NCBI GenBank assembly: GCA_020636275.1
Contig: JACJYD010000003.1
Coordinates: forward strand, 1 to 64,000
Direction of reading: 5' to 3'
Length of the DNA: 64,000 nucleotides
Source of the DNA: Lewinellaceae bacterium
Lineage (GTDB): Bacteria; Bacteroidota; Bacteroidia; Chitinophagales; Saprospiraceae
This document shows, piece after piece, positions 1-9,491 of the stretch. The position numbers and the translations under genes are program-made. Below the pieces are notes generated by a model. The model saw nothing but the letters and a program-made list of their open reading frames with translations, was not told the DNA's origin and did no database searches. Every line of letters begins with the position of its first letter. The stretch's first letter is position 1.

Positions 1-1
1 T

Positions 2-1477
2 GGGGCAGGCACAAGCACGGACGAGAATCCAGGCTATACGTATGCCGGACCAGGCACCTACGATGTGACCCTGACGGTGATGATCGAGGATGAGAACGGA
101 GTGATCTGCAGCGATGCGATCACTTTGGCAATTGAGGTAAGTGAAGGTCCGATTGCCAATTTCACTACGGGCAATGAATGCAACGGCGATGCTGTTCAGT
201 TCACTAACACGAGTATGCTGGGTACGAACCCGGGCACGGTGAGTTACTTCTGGGACTTTGGCGACGGGGTTGGGACCAGCACCGAAGAATCCCCCAATTA
301 TACATATGCTGGTCCGGGCAATTATCAGGTGACCCTGACGGTGACGGTGGAGGATGTCGATGGGAATGTTTGCTCAAATTCTACCTCGATGGCCGTTGTC
401 GTCTACGAAAGCCCTGTTTGTGAGATCAAAGCCATTCCCGAAATGCCCAATTGCCAGTCAATAGGAAACATTCTGGAAGTAGCGCCCGGGTTGTCCAGTT
501 ATTCCTGGTCGGTTGTTTCCAATGACCCGGCCTGGGAAATCACGGGTGGGCAAGGGACGAATAGTATTACCTTTACAGCAGGTATTTCGTCATCTGCAAC
601 ATTTGTCGTTGAGATCCTGGATGAGAATGGATGTTCCGGGTCTTGCAGTATCACCTTGGATTGTGTGGGGTCAACCTCCCTGTGTTTTTATACTCCAGGG
701 TACTGGCAAAACCAGGCCATGCGGCCAAAACCGCACCTGGGACTGGCCCAGCAGTTACTCGATGCAAATGGGGGGATCACGATTGGAGATGCCGATGCGC
801 CCTGCACTAATCCATTCGAATTCTGGACAAACAGCGCGTATTGTCTGGATGTTCTGTTGCCCGGCCAGCCGCTTCCTACTCCGAACAACATCAATAACTA
901 CTGTGGAATTAGCGCTAATGGCATTACGATCAACAGCTTTCTATGGCACGTCATTGCCCTGACCATGAACGTGTATAACACGGGCTACGGAACCCTTCAA
1001 TTGGGGAATCTCAGTTGCCAGATCGATTATTCCGGCACCGGATTAACGCCGGAGAATACCATACAGGATCTGTTGGATGTAGCAAATACCTCCTATGCCT
1101 GCCACAATTTTAACAGCGCGTTAATTGAGGCGATGACGACCCTTAACGAATGCAAGAACGGCTGCGAGGAGGATGATTTTGGTGGTGCCCCTATCGCTTT
1201 TAGGAATACCACGGACGGTGGGCCCCAGGTCGAAATTTTCCCCAATCCGACTACCAATGTATTCTACATTAAAATGGGCGAGTTACAAGAAAAGGCTGTG
1301 AATCTCCGCATTTTCAATCAAGTCGGTACTCTTGTGCTGGAACGGCAAATCGAAGTGGGCAGTGCCTCTCCGGTAAGTATTGAGCTACCCAGACATCAGT
1401 TGCCTTCGGGATTTTATTATCTCCACCTGAATACGGAAGATTTCAGTGTCATAAAAAAATTGCTTCTCCTCCAATAA
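2..1477 (+). CDS. PKD-repeat cell-surface protein with T9SS sorting domain (5' truncated)
   Basis: The reading frame is open from the window edge, so the N-terminus is missing. The first visible codons encode the end of a PKD domain, and a second PKD domain follows (YFWDFGDG motif, about residues 80-115 of the visible part). After an Ig-like stretch comes a Cys-rich module beginning CFYTPGYWQNQ and ending in a run of Cys residues (about residues 225-385). This module resembles the 'GYWKNH' modules seen in secreted adhesin-like proteins. The last 80 or so residues start VEIFPNPTTN and end with hydrophobic and basic residues, which is a type A T9SS C-terminal sorting domain. The protein is therefore predicted to be exported by Sec, carried over the outer membrane by T9SS, and anchored or released there. 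Its binding function is unknown. A strong hairpin follows the stop codon. Confidence 0.85.
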   Translation, partial: GAGTSTDENPGYTYAGPGTYDVTLTVMIEDENGVICSDAITLAIEVSEGPIANFTTGNECNGDAVQFTNTSMLGTNPGTVSYFWDFGDGVGTSTEESPNYTYAGPGNYQVTLTVTVEDVDGNVCSNSTSMAVVVYESPVCEIKAIPEMPNCQSIGNILEVAPGLSSYSWSVVSNDPAWEITGGQGTNSITFTAGISSSATFVVEILDENGCSGSCSITLDCVGSTSLCFYTPGYWQNQAMRPKPHLGLAQQLLDANGGITIGDADAPCTNPFEFWTNSAYCLDVLLPGQPLPTPNNINNYCGISANGITINSFLWHVIALTMNVYNTGYGTLQLGNLSCQIDYSGTGLTPENTIQDLLDVANTSYACHNFNSALIEAMTTLNECKNGCEEDDFGGAPIAFRNTTDGGPQVEIFPNPTTNVFYIKMGELQEKAVNLRIFNQVGTLVLERQIEVGSASPVSIELPRHQLPSGFYYLHLNTEDFSVIKKLLLLQ

Positions 1478-1515
1478 AAAAAAGAAAGGAGCGCGACCGC
1501 GCTCCTTTCTTTTTT
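1476..1515. terminator. Bidirectional intrinsic terminator
   Basis: GAAAGGAGCGC (1484-1494) pairs perfectly with 1499-1509 around a GACC loop. An A-tract precedes it and a T-tract follows, so it works on both strands. It overlaps the stop codons of the two convergent genes that flank it. Confidence 0.9.
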
Positions 1516-2575
1516 AAAACCCCACCGGTTCTGCCGGGCAAAACGCGCAGACCCTTCGAAGTGTACGAATGCCAATAAATTGTACATGCTGCGACAGGTA
1601 GTCGTCGTGCATGGGCTCTGATTTCAAAAGATCGGTGCTGAGGTATTTTTTATTGCTATCCGGGAAAACCGTCACCACATGTGCATCGGGTCCCATCTCG
1701 TTTTGTACCTGGAGCGCACCTACAAAATTGGCGCCCGAAGAGATCCCGACGGCCAGTCCGAGTTCGGCTGCCAGTTTTTGGGCCATAATGATGGCGTCGC
1801 CATCGTGGGCGTCGACGATCGAATCGAGTTGGCCGAATTTGACGATGGAGGGGATGAATTCGTCGGAGATGCCCTGGATGCGGTGTTTCCCGATCTTGTG
1901 GCCGGTGCGCATGGTCGGGGATTCTGCAGGTTCGAGCGGGTGGATCCGGATCTCCGGGTTTTTCGTGCGCAAATATTTTCCGACGCCCATGATCGTACCG
2001 CCCGTTCCAACGCCTGCGATAAAGGCATCGGGGCTTATTTGAATGGATTGCATTTGCTCCCAGATCTCAGGGCCTGTTGTGTGGAAGTGCGCATTTACGT
2101 TGTCCTCATTGGTGAACTGAGAGGGCAGGAATATATTGGGCTCCCGGTCCTGGATCTGTTCGGTGAGCTGGATGCTGCCCATGAACCCGCCTTCTTCCTT
2201 GGAAACCGGGATGACCTCGGCCCCGAGGGAGCGGATAATGTCGACCCGCTCCCGGCTCATCCAGTCGGGCATGAGGATCACGACCTGATGCCCCAGCGCC
2301 CGGCCGATGGCGGCAAAAGCGATACCTGTGTTGCCGCTGGTGGCCTCCACGATCTTGTCGCCCGGTTGGATAGCGCCTTTTTCGTATGCGCGCTCCAGGA
2401 TCGACAGGGCCATACGGTCCTTAATGCTTCCAGTAATGTTAAAATGTTCTTGCTTGGCGAAGATCGTTCGCTTTTCCCCTTTGAACAGAAAGTCTATGGC
2501 GAGCAAAGGGGTGTTGCCGACCAAAACCCAAAGGCTTTTGATCTTGGTCTGCAGGTGGAGGGGCACCGTCATCAT
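1514..2575 (-). CDS. Cysteine synthase family PLP-dependent enzyme
   Basis: 353 aa, fold type II PLP enzyme of the cysteine synthase / cystathionine beta-synthase family. It would replace the activated hydroxyl of (acetyl- or phospho-)serine with sulfide or a thiol. The PLP Schiff-base lysine is K52 in NITGSIKDR, the phosphate and substrate loop is TSGNTG (79-84), and the glycine-rich GTGGT loop lies near 193. It is slightly longer than a typical CysK/CysM (about 300-330 aa), with an extra C-terminal tail containing VCAFCPAEP. The tail places two Cys close together, which is unusual and could bind metal or be redox-active (inference). The start is the first of two tandem ATG codons. No closer internal start preserves the fold. 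Only about 20 nt separate it from the terminator hairpin of the upstream gene. Whether it is CysK, CysM or a CBS-like enzyme cannot be settled from sequence alone. Confidence 0.85.
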   Translation of the reverse strand: MMTVPLHLQTKIKSLWVLVGNTPLLAIDFLFKGEKRTIFAKQEHFNITGSIKDRMALSILERAYEKGAIQPGDKIVEATSGNTGIAFAAIGRALGHQVVILMPDWMSRERVDIIRSLGAEVIPVSKEEGGFMGSIQLTEQIQDREPNIFLPSQFTNEDNVNAHFHTTGPEIWEQMQSIQISPDAFIAGVGTGGTIMGVGKYLRTKNPEIRIHPLEPAESPTMRTGHKIGKHRIQGISDEFIPSIVKFGQLDSIVDAHDGDAIIMAQKLAAELGLAVGISSGANFVGALQVQNEMGPDAHVVTVFPDSNKKYLSTDLLKSEPMHDDYLSQHVQFIGIRTLRRVCAFCPAEPVGF

Positions 2576-2595
2576 AATGGTTCGATTATCGTTTT

Positions 2596-2628
2596 AAAAA
2601 TGAGGCGACTCCCGGTCGCCTCATTTTT
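2596..2628 (-). terminator. Terminator of the M4 protease gene, abutting the next start codon
   Basis: AAAAATGAGGCGAC (2596-2609) pairs with GTCGCCTCATTTTT (2615-2628) around a five-base loop. It has a U-tract on either strand. The cysteine synthase gene begins only 20 nt downstream on the minus strand. Confidence 0.8.
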
Positions 2629-2631
2629 AAT

Positions 2632-5600
2632 TTATTTTTTCATTGCTTTTAAGATCACTTGGGCGGTCGCAGTGCGAAGACGAACAAAATACGGACCGGC
2701 AGGCAGATTGCCGACATCCCACTGGTATTTATTCACGCCGGCTGTGGTGGAGATCGATTGTGCGCCAAGTTGTCGACCCATGCTATCAAATAGTTCCAGT
2801 TGGCCTTCCCCTCCCGTTTCTGCGTAAAACTCGAGATTTAGCGTACGCTCTACCGGGTTGGGAAACAACAGGATCTTCATTTCTCCCACCGGCTCATCGG
2901 TGGACAGGGGCCGGGTCCCGTTTGCAAACCAAACTCCACTGCGACCTTGGTTGACAAATACCGATGCCGTGCCGGTGGAATGGATCTTGTCTGACGCCAG
3001 GTTGATAAAGGCCAGAACGGGCGTGCCTGCGGACTCGGCATCAAATACCATGCGATTGTCGTCTACGGAATAGTTGGGCCAACTGAGGTCGGCGTTTTGA
3101 AAAATAGTCCCAACTTCCCCCGATTCGATATTGGCGCCGAGCAAGTAATACTCGTTGTAATACTCGTCGAGATAGTCGAATGCGATGATGTAATCTGAGT
3201 TTTTGGAAAAGGTCGGATTGCCGATGCTAATCCCTTCCTGAAGGCCGCTAAACAGTTTTTCGATATGGCCGTCGGAAAAGTTGTTTCCATTCGACACCTG
3301 GATAAACCCGATATCCCAGTACTCGATGTCATTGCCGGTGGCGGTATGCAGGGAGTTAAAAGCATCGTACAGGACCCATTGGCTCGAAAAATCCCATTCC
3401 AGCACATCGGCATAGTGTACATCGCCGGTCGTGGGGCCGCCCTGTCCGGTGGTGGGGTTGTAGAGTTCGAATTCCTGCCACTGTTGCAGGCCGAAATCGT
3501 ATATCCAGATAAAATTGTCATTATCGGTCGTCAGGGCGGCCAGCCGTTCTCCATCTTTTGAAATGGCGACATTGCGCCAGATGGGTTCGTTCTGCATGAC
3601 AAACTCGTCGGTCTGCCCCGTCCCCCAATCCAGGATGATGCCTCGCATGGTGTTATCATCGGCGATGTAAACGACCACCGTCCCGTCATCGGTGATGCTG
3701 GGCCGGCTGAGTGGAGCCAGGGTGGTTAGTGGATTGGCGATCTCCTGTCCGTCGGGGGTAAAAATGTACAGAGCCGAAAAACCCGCATCAGTCATCAGAA
3801 TGTAATCGTCGCCGGGATTGGTTGCAATATCCGTTTGAGAATTGGTGCCGCTGCCTTCTCCGATTCCCACGGCGTCAAAAGCGGCTTTTGCCGCATTGAC
3901 CTCGGCCGCCCCGTAAAGGTCGGTCGCGGCTTGTATCACAGCGATGCGACAGTCGATGAACTGGGATGATTTCACCAGGTACTTGTCCAGCGCGCGGTAA
4001 TATACCTGCTCAGCTTTGTCTTTACCAATACTGTTTGCAAAGAGGTAATAGGCCCGATTGACGATACCGCTGTTGATATGCACCCCACCGTTGTCCTGGC
4101 TGCCCGTATAGCGTTCGGAATAGTGCGCGGGTTGCCACCCGGGATCGTTCAGGTTGTTACCGCCGTTATGCGGATTGCTCAGGTCGCGAAGGGCTCCGGA
4201 TGGGAAGATATTCGTATTGACTACATCTTCGCCCATCTGCCAGTCGTTGCGGTCGATCATGGCGCCGAATACATCGGCAAAGCTTTCATTCAGGGCGCCG
4301 CTTTCCCCCATGTATTCCAGGTTGGCGGTAGATTGGATCACACCGTGCGACATCTCGTGGCCCGACACATCGAGTGCTTTGGCCAGCGGAGCTACGAAGG
4401 CCTGATTGCCGTTGCCGTAGAACATGGCAAAGCCGTTCCAGAAGGCGTTGTCCATCTGAGTGTTGTCGCTCTCCACCACATTGATGAGGGAAAGGATATT
4501 GCCCCCTTGTCCATTGATGCTTTCCCGGTTGAAGGTGCCTTTGAAATAGTCATACGCCTTTTCACCATGGTAGTGGGCGCTGACGGCTTTGGGGTTGTTC
4601 CAGGCATTGGTGGCAGAGGTGATGTGTTTCAGCGAGAAATTGGCATTTTCGGGTGAGGTGTTTTGTGCGTCGATCGTCCAGATCACGCCCACAGGGTCGT
4701 CAGGGAAACTCGACTGGGTATTGTTGAACATGGCCTGGGAGGCGTCGATCAGGTAGTATACATTGTTTTTGCAATAGGTATTGATGAGGCGGGTTTGCCC
4801 CAGCAAATCCTGGGCGTTAGCGGTGGCAGGCCCGTCGGGTGGCGGAGCGGCCCCGGATCCGGCATTCGCTCCCTCTTCGGGCTTCGATGGCGGTGCACAG
4901 GAATGGTGGGCTTCCGGCAAGAATCCGGTGAGTTTACATAACTCGGAATGATAGCCGAGCACGTCCCCGTGCTGCGCATCGATAAAATAGCTGTACCGGG
5001 CGGTGATGTTGGGGATTACCGTGACATGCCAGGCCAGGCGGGCGGCATTCGGTTTCCGGTCGGGATGGTAGATCACCAAAGTGGTCTGGGTTTGCGCTCC
5101 TCCGGAGATCCGGGCTTCATCGGGGCTCAGTTTTTTGACGGTCTCAAACCCGGCGACATGACCGAGCGCTTTTTCTGCTGCCTGTTCAGCGGTGAGGACA
5201 GGGGTCACATCAGCCAGGCGTGGAGATGGGAAATAGCGTCCGTTGAAGAGGTAATACGCTTTTGCATTTTTATGTAAAACCACTTCGGCGCCGTAAACGG
5301 GCACCCCTTTCCACAGCTGCTGATACCGGATATGGACCTGGCCGTTTGGCTCGGTATCGACTCGGCTGATCACCAATTCCTCCGTGGGAACGTCCAGTCG
5401 CAAGACGGACCGGACGGCCTCCAGGTAATCAGATTGCTGATCCTTCAACGCCTTTTGAGGATCCGTTTCAAAATCTCCCCGGATCTGGTAAGGAGTCCCG
5501 GTTTCCGGCGACAGATAGGCTTGTAGCCGGGGTTGTCCTTGTACGGGTTTTGGAAGAACGGGGAGGGAGGAGAATTTCCCATCTGAAGGGAAGGGGGCCG

Positions 5601-5760
5601 CAGCCGGTGGAATGCCCGGCAAAAGGGGGGTGACCGGAGCCAGATCTGCCGGCGTATGGCGATGGGCGGGATCGACCGGCTGTAGCGCGGGCTTCATTTG
5701 TCCAAAGGAGCAGGTTATAGTAAGCACAATGGCCAGAAAAGAAATGAAGGTCTGTTTCAT
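2632..5760 (-). CDS. Secreted M4 (thermolysin-like) metalloprotease with T9SS sorting domain
   Basis: The call is 1042 aa from the ATG at 5760, which starts a clear Sec signal peptide (MKQTFISFLAIVLTITCSFGQ). The open frame extends further upstream, but that part overlaps the divergent gene and lacks a signal. Residues about 80-270 form an FTP/PepSY-type propeptide. The catalytic domain has the zinc motif HEMSH (468-472), the third ligand E492 in GALNESFAD, and the GGVHINSGIVNRA block typical of thermolysins. A region of several hundred residues with propeller-like repeats follows (for example VVYIADD). The protein ends in a type A T9SS domain (LLFPNPVERTLNLEF to the end). Expected role: extracellular protein degradation after outer-membrane export. 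It is much longer than thermolysin because of the propeller-like insert. Transcription is monocistronic, judging by the hairpin directly after the stop. Confidence 0.92.
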   Translation of the reverse strand: MKQTFISFLAIVLTITCSFGQMKPALQPVDPAHRHTPADLAPVTPLLPGIPPAAAPFPSDGKFSSLPVLPKPVQGQPRLQAYLSPETGTPYQIRGDFETDPQKALKDQQSDYLEAVRSVLRLDVPTEELVISRVDTEPNGQVHIRYQQLWKGVPVYGAEVVLHKNAKAYYLFNGRYFPSPRLADVTPVLTAEQAAEKALGHVAGFETVKKLSPDEARISGGAQTQTTLVIYHPDRKPNAARLAWHVTVIPNITARYSYFIDAQHGDVLGYHSELCKLTGFLPEAHHSCAPPSKPEEGANAGSGAAPPPDGPATANAQDLLGQTRLINTYCKNNVYYLIDASQAMFNNTQSSFPDDPVGVIWTIDAQNTSPENANFSLKHITSATNAWNNPKAVSAHYHGEKAYDYFKGTFNRESINGQGGNILSLINVVESDNTQMDNAFWNGFAMFYGNGNQAFVAPLAKALDVSGHEMSHGVIQSTANLEYMGESGALNESFADVFGAMIDRNDWQMGEDVVNTNIFPSGALRDLSNPHNGGNNLNDPGWQPAHYSERYTGSQDNGGVHINSGIVNRAYYLFANSIGKDKAEQVYYRALDKYLVKSSQFIDCRIAVIQAATDLYGAAEVNAAKAAFDAVGIGEGSGTNSQTDIATNPGDDYILMTDAGFSALYIFTPDGQEIANPLTTLAPLSRPSITDDGTVVVYIADDNTMRGIILDWGTGQTDEFVMQNEPIWRNVAISKDGERLAALTTDNDNFIWIYDFGLQQWQEFELYNPTTGQGGPTTGDVHYADVLEWDFSSQWVLYDAFNSLHTATGNDIEYWDIGFIQVSNGNNFSDGHIEKLFSGLQEGISIGNPTFSKNSDYIIAFDYLDEYYNEYYLLGANIESGEVGTIFQNADLSWPNYSVDDNRMVFDAESAGTPVLAFINLASDKIHSTGTASVFVNQGRSGVWFANGTRPLSTDEPVGEMKILLFPNPVERTLNLEFYAETGGEGQLELFDSMGRQLGAQSISTTAGVNKYQWDVGNLPAGPYFVRLRTATAQVILKAMKK

Positions 5761-5899
5761 GACAAATGATTGAGAAGTTTTCCTGGATGATATGGGGTAA
5801 AAAAAGGGAAGTGTAAGTATACTTACCAAAGTTAGCGGATTTTTTACGCTATTGTAGTTCTTGTCGGATAAATTTGTATGCCGAAAATCGCAACCCTGT

Positions 5900-6820
5900 A
5901 TGGCCCAAAATTCACCGTTCGTCAGCATTTGCATGATCAGTTATAACGTAGCCGGGTACATCGCTGATGCCATCGAAGGAGTATTGCGCCAACAAACGGA
6001 TTTTCCCTACGAGCTGGTGATCGGGGACGACTGCTCCACCGATCGAACCCTCGAGGTCGCTCGCTCTTTTGCCGATCGATACCCCGGCAAGATCAGGCTG
6101 ATCGCTTTTGAAAACAACCTCGGTATCGCCGGCAACACGGCGCGCACGCTAAAAGCCTGCTCCGGGAAGTATATCGCCATTTGCGACAGCGACGACGTGT
6201 GGATCGATCCGCTCAAATTGAAAAAACAGATCGACTTCCTGGAGGCCAATCCCGAATACGGGGCCGTTTATACCGATGTGGAACCCATTTCGGAAACAGG
6301 AGAACCCATAGCCGCTCCGGACGTGGAGGCGTTTCGGCAGTTGTATGCGGATGGAGATATTTTTTTCCAGCTTTTGGGCGGAAATTTTATTCCCAATTCT
6401 TCGGCCGTGTTTCGGGGGGAGTTCCTGCAAGATCACTGGATCGATCCTGATCGCAATTATTTTGTCCAGGATTACATCCTTTGGGTGCATATTGCCGCCC
6501 GCGCCAGGATCCATTATCTTCCGGAGCGGACTACCCAGTACCGCAAACACTCCAGTGGCGTTACTTCCGGGACCCCCGCTATAAAACTCGAGGGCAATCG
6601 CCGGATCTATCATTACAATCTCTACAAGTCGGTGGCCAGTTTCGACCGGCACAATATCCGCACCCTGACGAAGCAGGAAAGGGCCTTGTTGTTTCGGAAA
6701 ATGCTCTCCCTGATCTATAGGAAGCCGGGCACCTTGCTGATGAAGCTAGATATCTTGAGGCGTATGCCCCGCTACTTCCCGGGGTGGGGGATGCTAAGGA
6801 AATTGAAAATTCGGGATTAA
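5900..6820 (+). CDS. GT2 family glycosyltransferase
   Basis: 306 aa, GT-A fold. The N-terminus VSICMISYNVAGYI, the GDDCSTDRT block and the metal-binding CDSDDVW motif (about residue 95) are diagnostic of family 2 transferases. These move a sugar from a nucleotide donor onto a polysaccharide, lipid or protein acceptor at the cytoplasmic face. There are no membrane segments. The ATG at 5900 is preferred over the in-frame TTG at 5861 because the latter would overlap a TAAATTTG element (5869-5876) that looks like a Bacteroidota -7 box. It is divergent from the M4 protease and convergent with the TPR gene. The donor and acceptor cannot be predicted, and no other surface-polysaccharide genes are nearby. 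Confidence 0.85.
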   Translation: MAQNSPFVSICMISYNVAGYIADAIEGVLRQQTDFPYELVIGDDCSTDRTLEVARSFADRYPGKIRLIAFENNLGIAGNTARTLKACSGKYIAICDSDDVWIDPLKLKKQIDFLEANPEYGAVYTDVEPISETGEPIAAPDVEAFRQLYADGDIFFQLLGGNFIPNSSAVFRGEFLQDHWIDPDRNYFVQDYILWVHIAARARIHYLPERTTQYRKHSSGVTSGTPAIKLEGNRRIYHYNLYKSVASFDRHNIRTLTKQERALLFRKMLSLIYRKPGTLLMKLDILRRMPRYFPGWGMLRKLKIRD

Positions 6821-6832
6821 CGATCGAAGCAT

Positions 6833-7759
6833 TCATTTACAATACTGCTTCATCAATTCCAGAACCTCATTCCCATAACTCCGGGTATACCCCAATTCAA
6901 GAGCTTTCTGGAGGTCCTCGCAAGCCGGTTTGGTGTGTCCCCGTTCGATCTTGATCAGGGCCCGGACTTTGTAGGCATATGAATTGGTGGGGAATAGTTC
7001 GATGGATCTGTCGATGTCTTCCATGGCTCCGTTGAGATCGCCGGTCTTGAGCTTGCTAAAGCTCCGGTTGCTGTATCCAAGGGCTTCGTTGGGATCCAGT
7101 TCAATGGCCTTATTGAAGTAGAGGATCGCTTTTTTGTGGTTGTCTTCCGCCTGGTAGGCAAATCCCAGGTTGACGTAGGCCGGCAAATACTTGGGGTCGA
7201 TCTCCAGAATGCTTTCCAGGTACCGGATGGCCAGGTTTTTTTGTCCGATCTCGTCGCAGACCGTGGCCAGGTTGTTCAGGACATCGATATTGGTAGAATC
7301 CAGTTTGTAGGCGTAGTTCAGGTCCTGGTAGGCGCCCTGGAAATCCCGGACCTTTGCTTTTACGCCGCCCCGGTTCATGAGGAAATGCGCCTTTTCTTCG
7401 GGGTTCTCCGCATGTCGGCTGGCCTGGGTGAAATCTTCGATCGCTTCGTCGTAGTATTGGGAGGCCTCAAACAAGACGCCCCGGGCATCGTATAAATGGG
7501 CCGAATCGGGCATCCACTCCATGGCGAGGCTGATGCCCCGCAAGGCATCTTCATAGCGTTCCAGGGCCAGCAGGTAGGAAAATTTTCTCAGGTGGTATTG
7601 GGCCAGCAGGGAATCTTCCCGGATAGCCAGGTCGATCTCCACAAGGGCTTCCTGAAATTTTTTCTGATCGGCCAGGGAATCTGCCTTTTTAAAATGACTG
7701 TTCGTTTGTCCGAACAGGAGAACGGGTAGGAAAAGAAGGAAAAAAGGTAGGTATTTCAT
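6833..7759 (-). CDS. Exported TPR-repeat protein
   Basis: 308 aa with a signal peptide (MKYLPFFLLFLPVLLFGQ) followed by about seven tetratricopeptide repeats across the rest of the protein. Recognisable A/G-Y-A/P spacings include ALVEIDLAIREDSLLAQY, AIRYLESILEIDPKYLPAY and AILYFNKAIELDPNEALGY. TPR arrays bind partner proteins, and this one should do so in the periplasm. It is the last gene of a compact minus-strand run (13 nt after the ABC permease). Its partner is unknown; a link to the ABC exporter is only contextual. Confidence 0.8.
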   Translation of the reverse strand: MKYLPFFLLFLPVLLFGQTNSHFKKADSLADQKKFQEALVEIDLAIREDSLLAQYHLRKFSYLLALERYEDALRGISLAMEWMPDSAHLYDARGVLFEASQYYDEAIEDFTQASRHAENPEEKAHFLMNRGGVKAKVRDFQGAYQDLNYAYKLDSTNIDVLNNLATVCDEIGQKNLAIRYLESILEIDPKYLPAYVNLGFAYQAEDNHKKAILYFNKAIELDPNEALGYSNRSFSKLKTGDLNGAMEDIDRSIELFPTNSYAYKVRALIKIERGHTKPACEDLQKALELGYTRSYGNEVLELMKQYCK

Positions 7760-7772
7760 AAATGGTTTTTTA

Positions 7773-8555
7773 TCAGGGTTCAGCCCATTTCCACCGCCCC
7801 AATGTGGCCAAAACTCCGGTCAGGCTGGTCAGCACGACGATGCTCAGGTTGGTGAAGGTTAAAAATTGATGACCGGGCCCTGCCATCCCGCTGTACAGCC
7901 CTGGAATAGTCCAGGGAAACCAGGCTCCATACCCGGCTGCCGCTACGACCTGTGCCAGTACCATGCTGAATATCACAAAACCGAGCGCAGAGAGGTAGCC
8001 CTTGCCCCAATGGGCGAAAAATGCGACTGGGAAACACATCAGGATCGTAAGGCCTGCAGCGATAAAAAAGACTTGCGCCGAGGCCAAAAATCCGGATTGA
8101 GTCCATCCGGGCAGCCCGATGACATACCCAACGAGCAGCGCTTCCAGAAAAATGGCGATGGTCTGAAAAACACATAGCCAACTCAGGGTCACATATTTGG
8201 CCAATACGATACTGGTCCTGGGAACTGGGAGCGCCAGAAGGTCCTTCAAGGTCCGGTCGGCGTGCTCGCGGCCAAAGATCCAACTGGAGAGGAAACCGAA
8301 TACGATCATCCCGCCCAGCGCAACTCCTTGGGAAAGCAGGCCGAAATAGGAGGGCCAGTCTGCCTGCCCACTGAGCAGTTTGGCCTTTTGGCTCACAATC
8401 CCGACATTGGAGGCTGCCTCCGGATTTTTGAGCAGGATCATGAAAAAACCACCGATAAAGGGCAGGAGGGAGAAGGCTGCAAAGACCAGCCAGGCAACCC
8501 TGGAGCGGCGCACTTTCATCCATTCGGCCCAAAGAGCGGAAATGAGATTTTTCAT
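7773..8555 (-). CDS. ABC-2 type transporter permease
   Basis: 260 aa with six hydrophobic segments, for example WLVFAAFSLLPFIGGFFMILL near the N-terminus and LSIVVLTSLTGVLATLG near the C-terminus. The layout, including the REHADRTLKDLLALPVPR loop, is typical of ABC-2 permeases of the bacitracin/lantibiotic-resistance type. It lies 15 nt after the ATPase gene, so the two should form one transporter. Substrate unknown. A role in exporting lipids or resisting cell-envelope antibiotics is the usual family role and is inference here. Confidence 0.85.
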   Translation of the reverse strand: MKNLISALWAEWMKVRRSRVAWLVFAAFSLLPFIGGFFMILLKNPEAASNVGIVSQKAKLLSGQADWPSYFGLLSQGVALGGMIVFGFLSSWIFGREHADRTLKDLLALPVPRTSIVLAKYVTLSWLCVFQTIAIFLEALLVGYVIGLPGWTQSGFLASAQVFFIAAGLTILMCFPVAFFAHWGKGYLSALGFVIFSMVLAQVVAAAGYGAWFPWTIPGLYSGMAGPGHQFLTFTNLSIVVLTSLTGVLATLGRWKWAEP

Positions 8556-8570
8556 ATGGCGATCCCTCCG

Positions 8571-9491
8571 TTATTCATTTTTATTCGAAATGATTCGTAA
8601 AAAGTAAGATTCCAGATCTTCCTCTGCCACTTGCAGCCGCATTGGGGGACAATCTCTTTCCACGAGCGCTACCGCCAGATCATCGGGGTGTTGGATCGCT
8701 TTTTCTTGCCGGATCACCCAGCCGGCTTGACCGGGAAGAACTTCAAATCCGAGCGCTTGCAGCGTCTTCCTTCCTTTTTCGGCGTCGCGAAATTCCAGGA
8801 TCAACCGTTTTTGGCGTATGGTATTCAGTTCGGTGGCATCGATCTCCTGGACCAGCCGCCCTTCATGGATAATGCCGATCCGGGATGCCAGTTTGGCAAT
8901 CTCCCCCAGGATGTGGCTGGAGATGAAGATCGTCACACCCCGTTCGCGTGCCAATCCTTTGAGCAATTCCCGGACCTCCACGATTCCCGCAGGATCGAGG
9001 CCGTTGGTCGGCTCGTCCAGGATCAGGATGTCGGGTTCGTGGATCAGGGCTTTGGCCAGGCCCAACCGCTGCGCATTGCCCATCGAGAGGTTCCGGGCCT
9101 TAATGTCCTGATAGGCGTCCAGGCGGAGTTGTTGGATAATGCGGCTGATGGCTTGGGGATCGCGCAGGTGGCGAAGTTGGGCAACAACCTGGAGGTTTTC
9201 GCGCACACTGAGTTCGGGGTAGGCGTAGGGCATTTCCACGAGATACCCGACCCGGTTCCAGGGGCCTGGTCTACCGGAGCGGATTCGTTGCCCCTCCAGG
9301 AAAGCACTGCCCGAACTGGGGTGCGCCAGCCCAAGCAGTAGGCGGATAGCCGTGGTTTTCCCTGCTCCGTTGAGGCCCAGGAATCCGTAGATCTCTCCTT
9401 TCTTAACATGCAGGGATACGTCGTTGACAGCAGCCAGCGAGCCGTACCGCTTGGTGAGGTTTTCGGTTTGGATGACCAGTTCCTGGCTCAT
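8571..9491 (-). CDS. ABC transporter ATP-binding protein
   Basis: 306 aa. Walker A is GLNGAGKTT (39-47), followed by a signature-like LSMGNAQR (about 133) and Walker B with ILILDEPTNGLDP (about 155). A C-terminal domain of about 90 residues follows, as in CcmA/BcrA-type ATPases paired with ABC-2 permeases. It couples ATP hydrolysis to transport through the permease encoded next. Its ATG overlaps the stop of the preceding DinB-like gene (ATGA at 9488-9491), indicating translational coupling. Confidence 0.92.
   Translation of the reverse strand: MSQELVIQTENLTKRYGSLAAVNDVSLHVKKGEIYGFLGLNGAGKTTAIRLLLGLAHPSSGSAFLEGQRIRSGRPGPWNRVGYLVEMPYAYPELSVRENLQVVAQLRHLRDPQAISRIIQQLRLDAYQDIKARNLSMGNAQRLGLAKALIHEPDILILDEPTNGLDPAGIVEVRELLKGLARERGVTIFISSHILGEIAKLASRIGIIHEGRLVQEIDATELNTIRQKRLILEFRDAEKGRKTLQALGFEVLPGQAGWVIRQEKAIQHPDDLAVALVERDCPPMRLQVAEEDLESYFLRIISNKNE

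Noticed and set aside
1679..2827. 382-aa plus-strand open frame opposite the cysteine synthase gene
   Set aside because: Antisense mirror of a well-conserved enzyme; no family features, no signal, overlaps two terminators.
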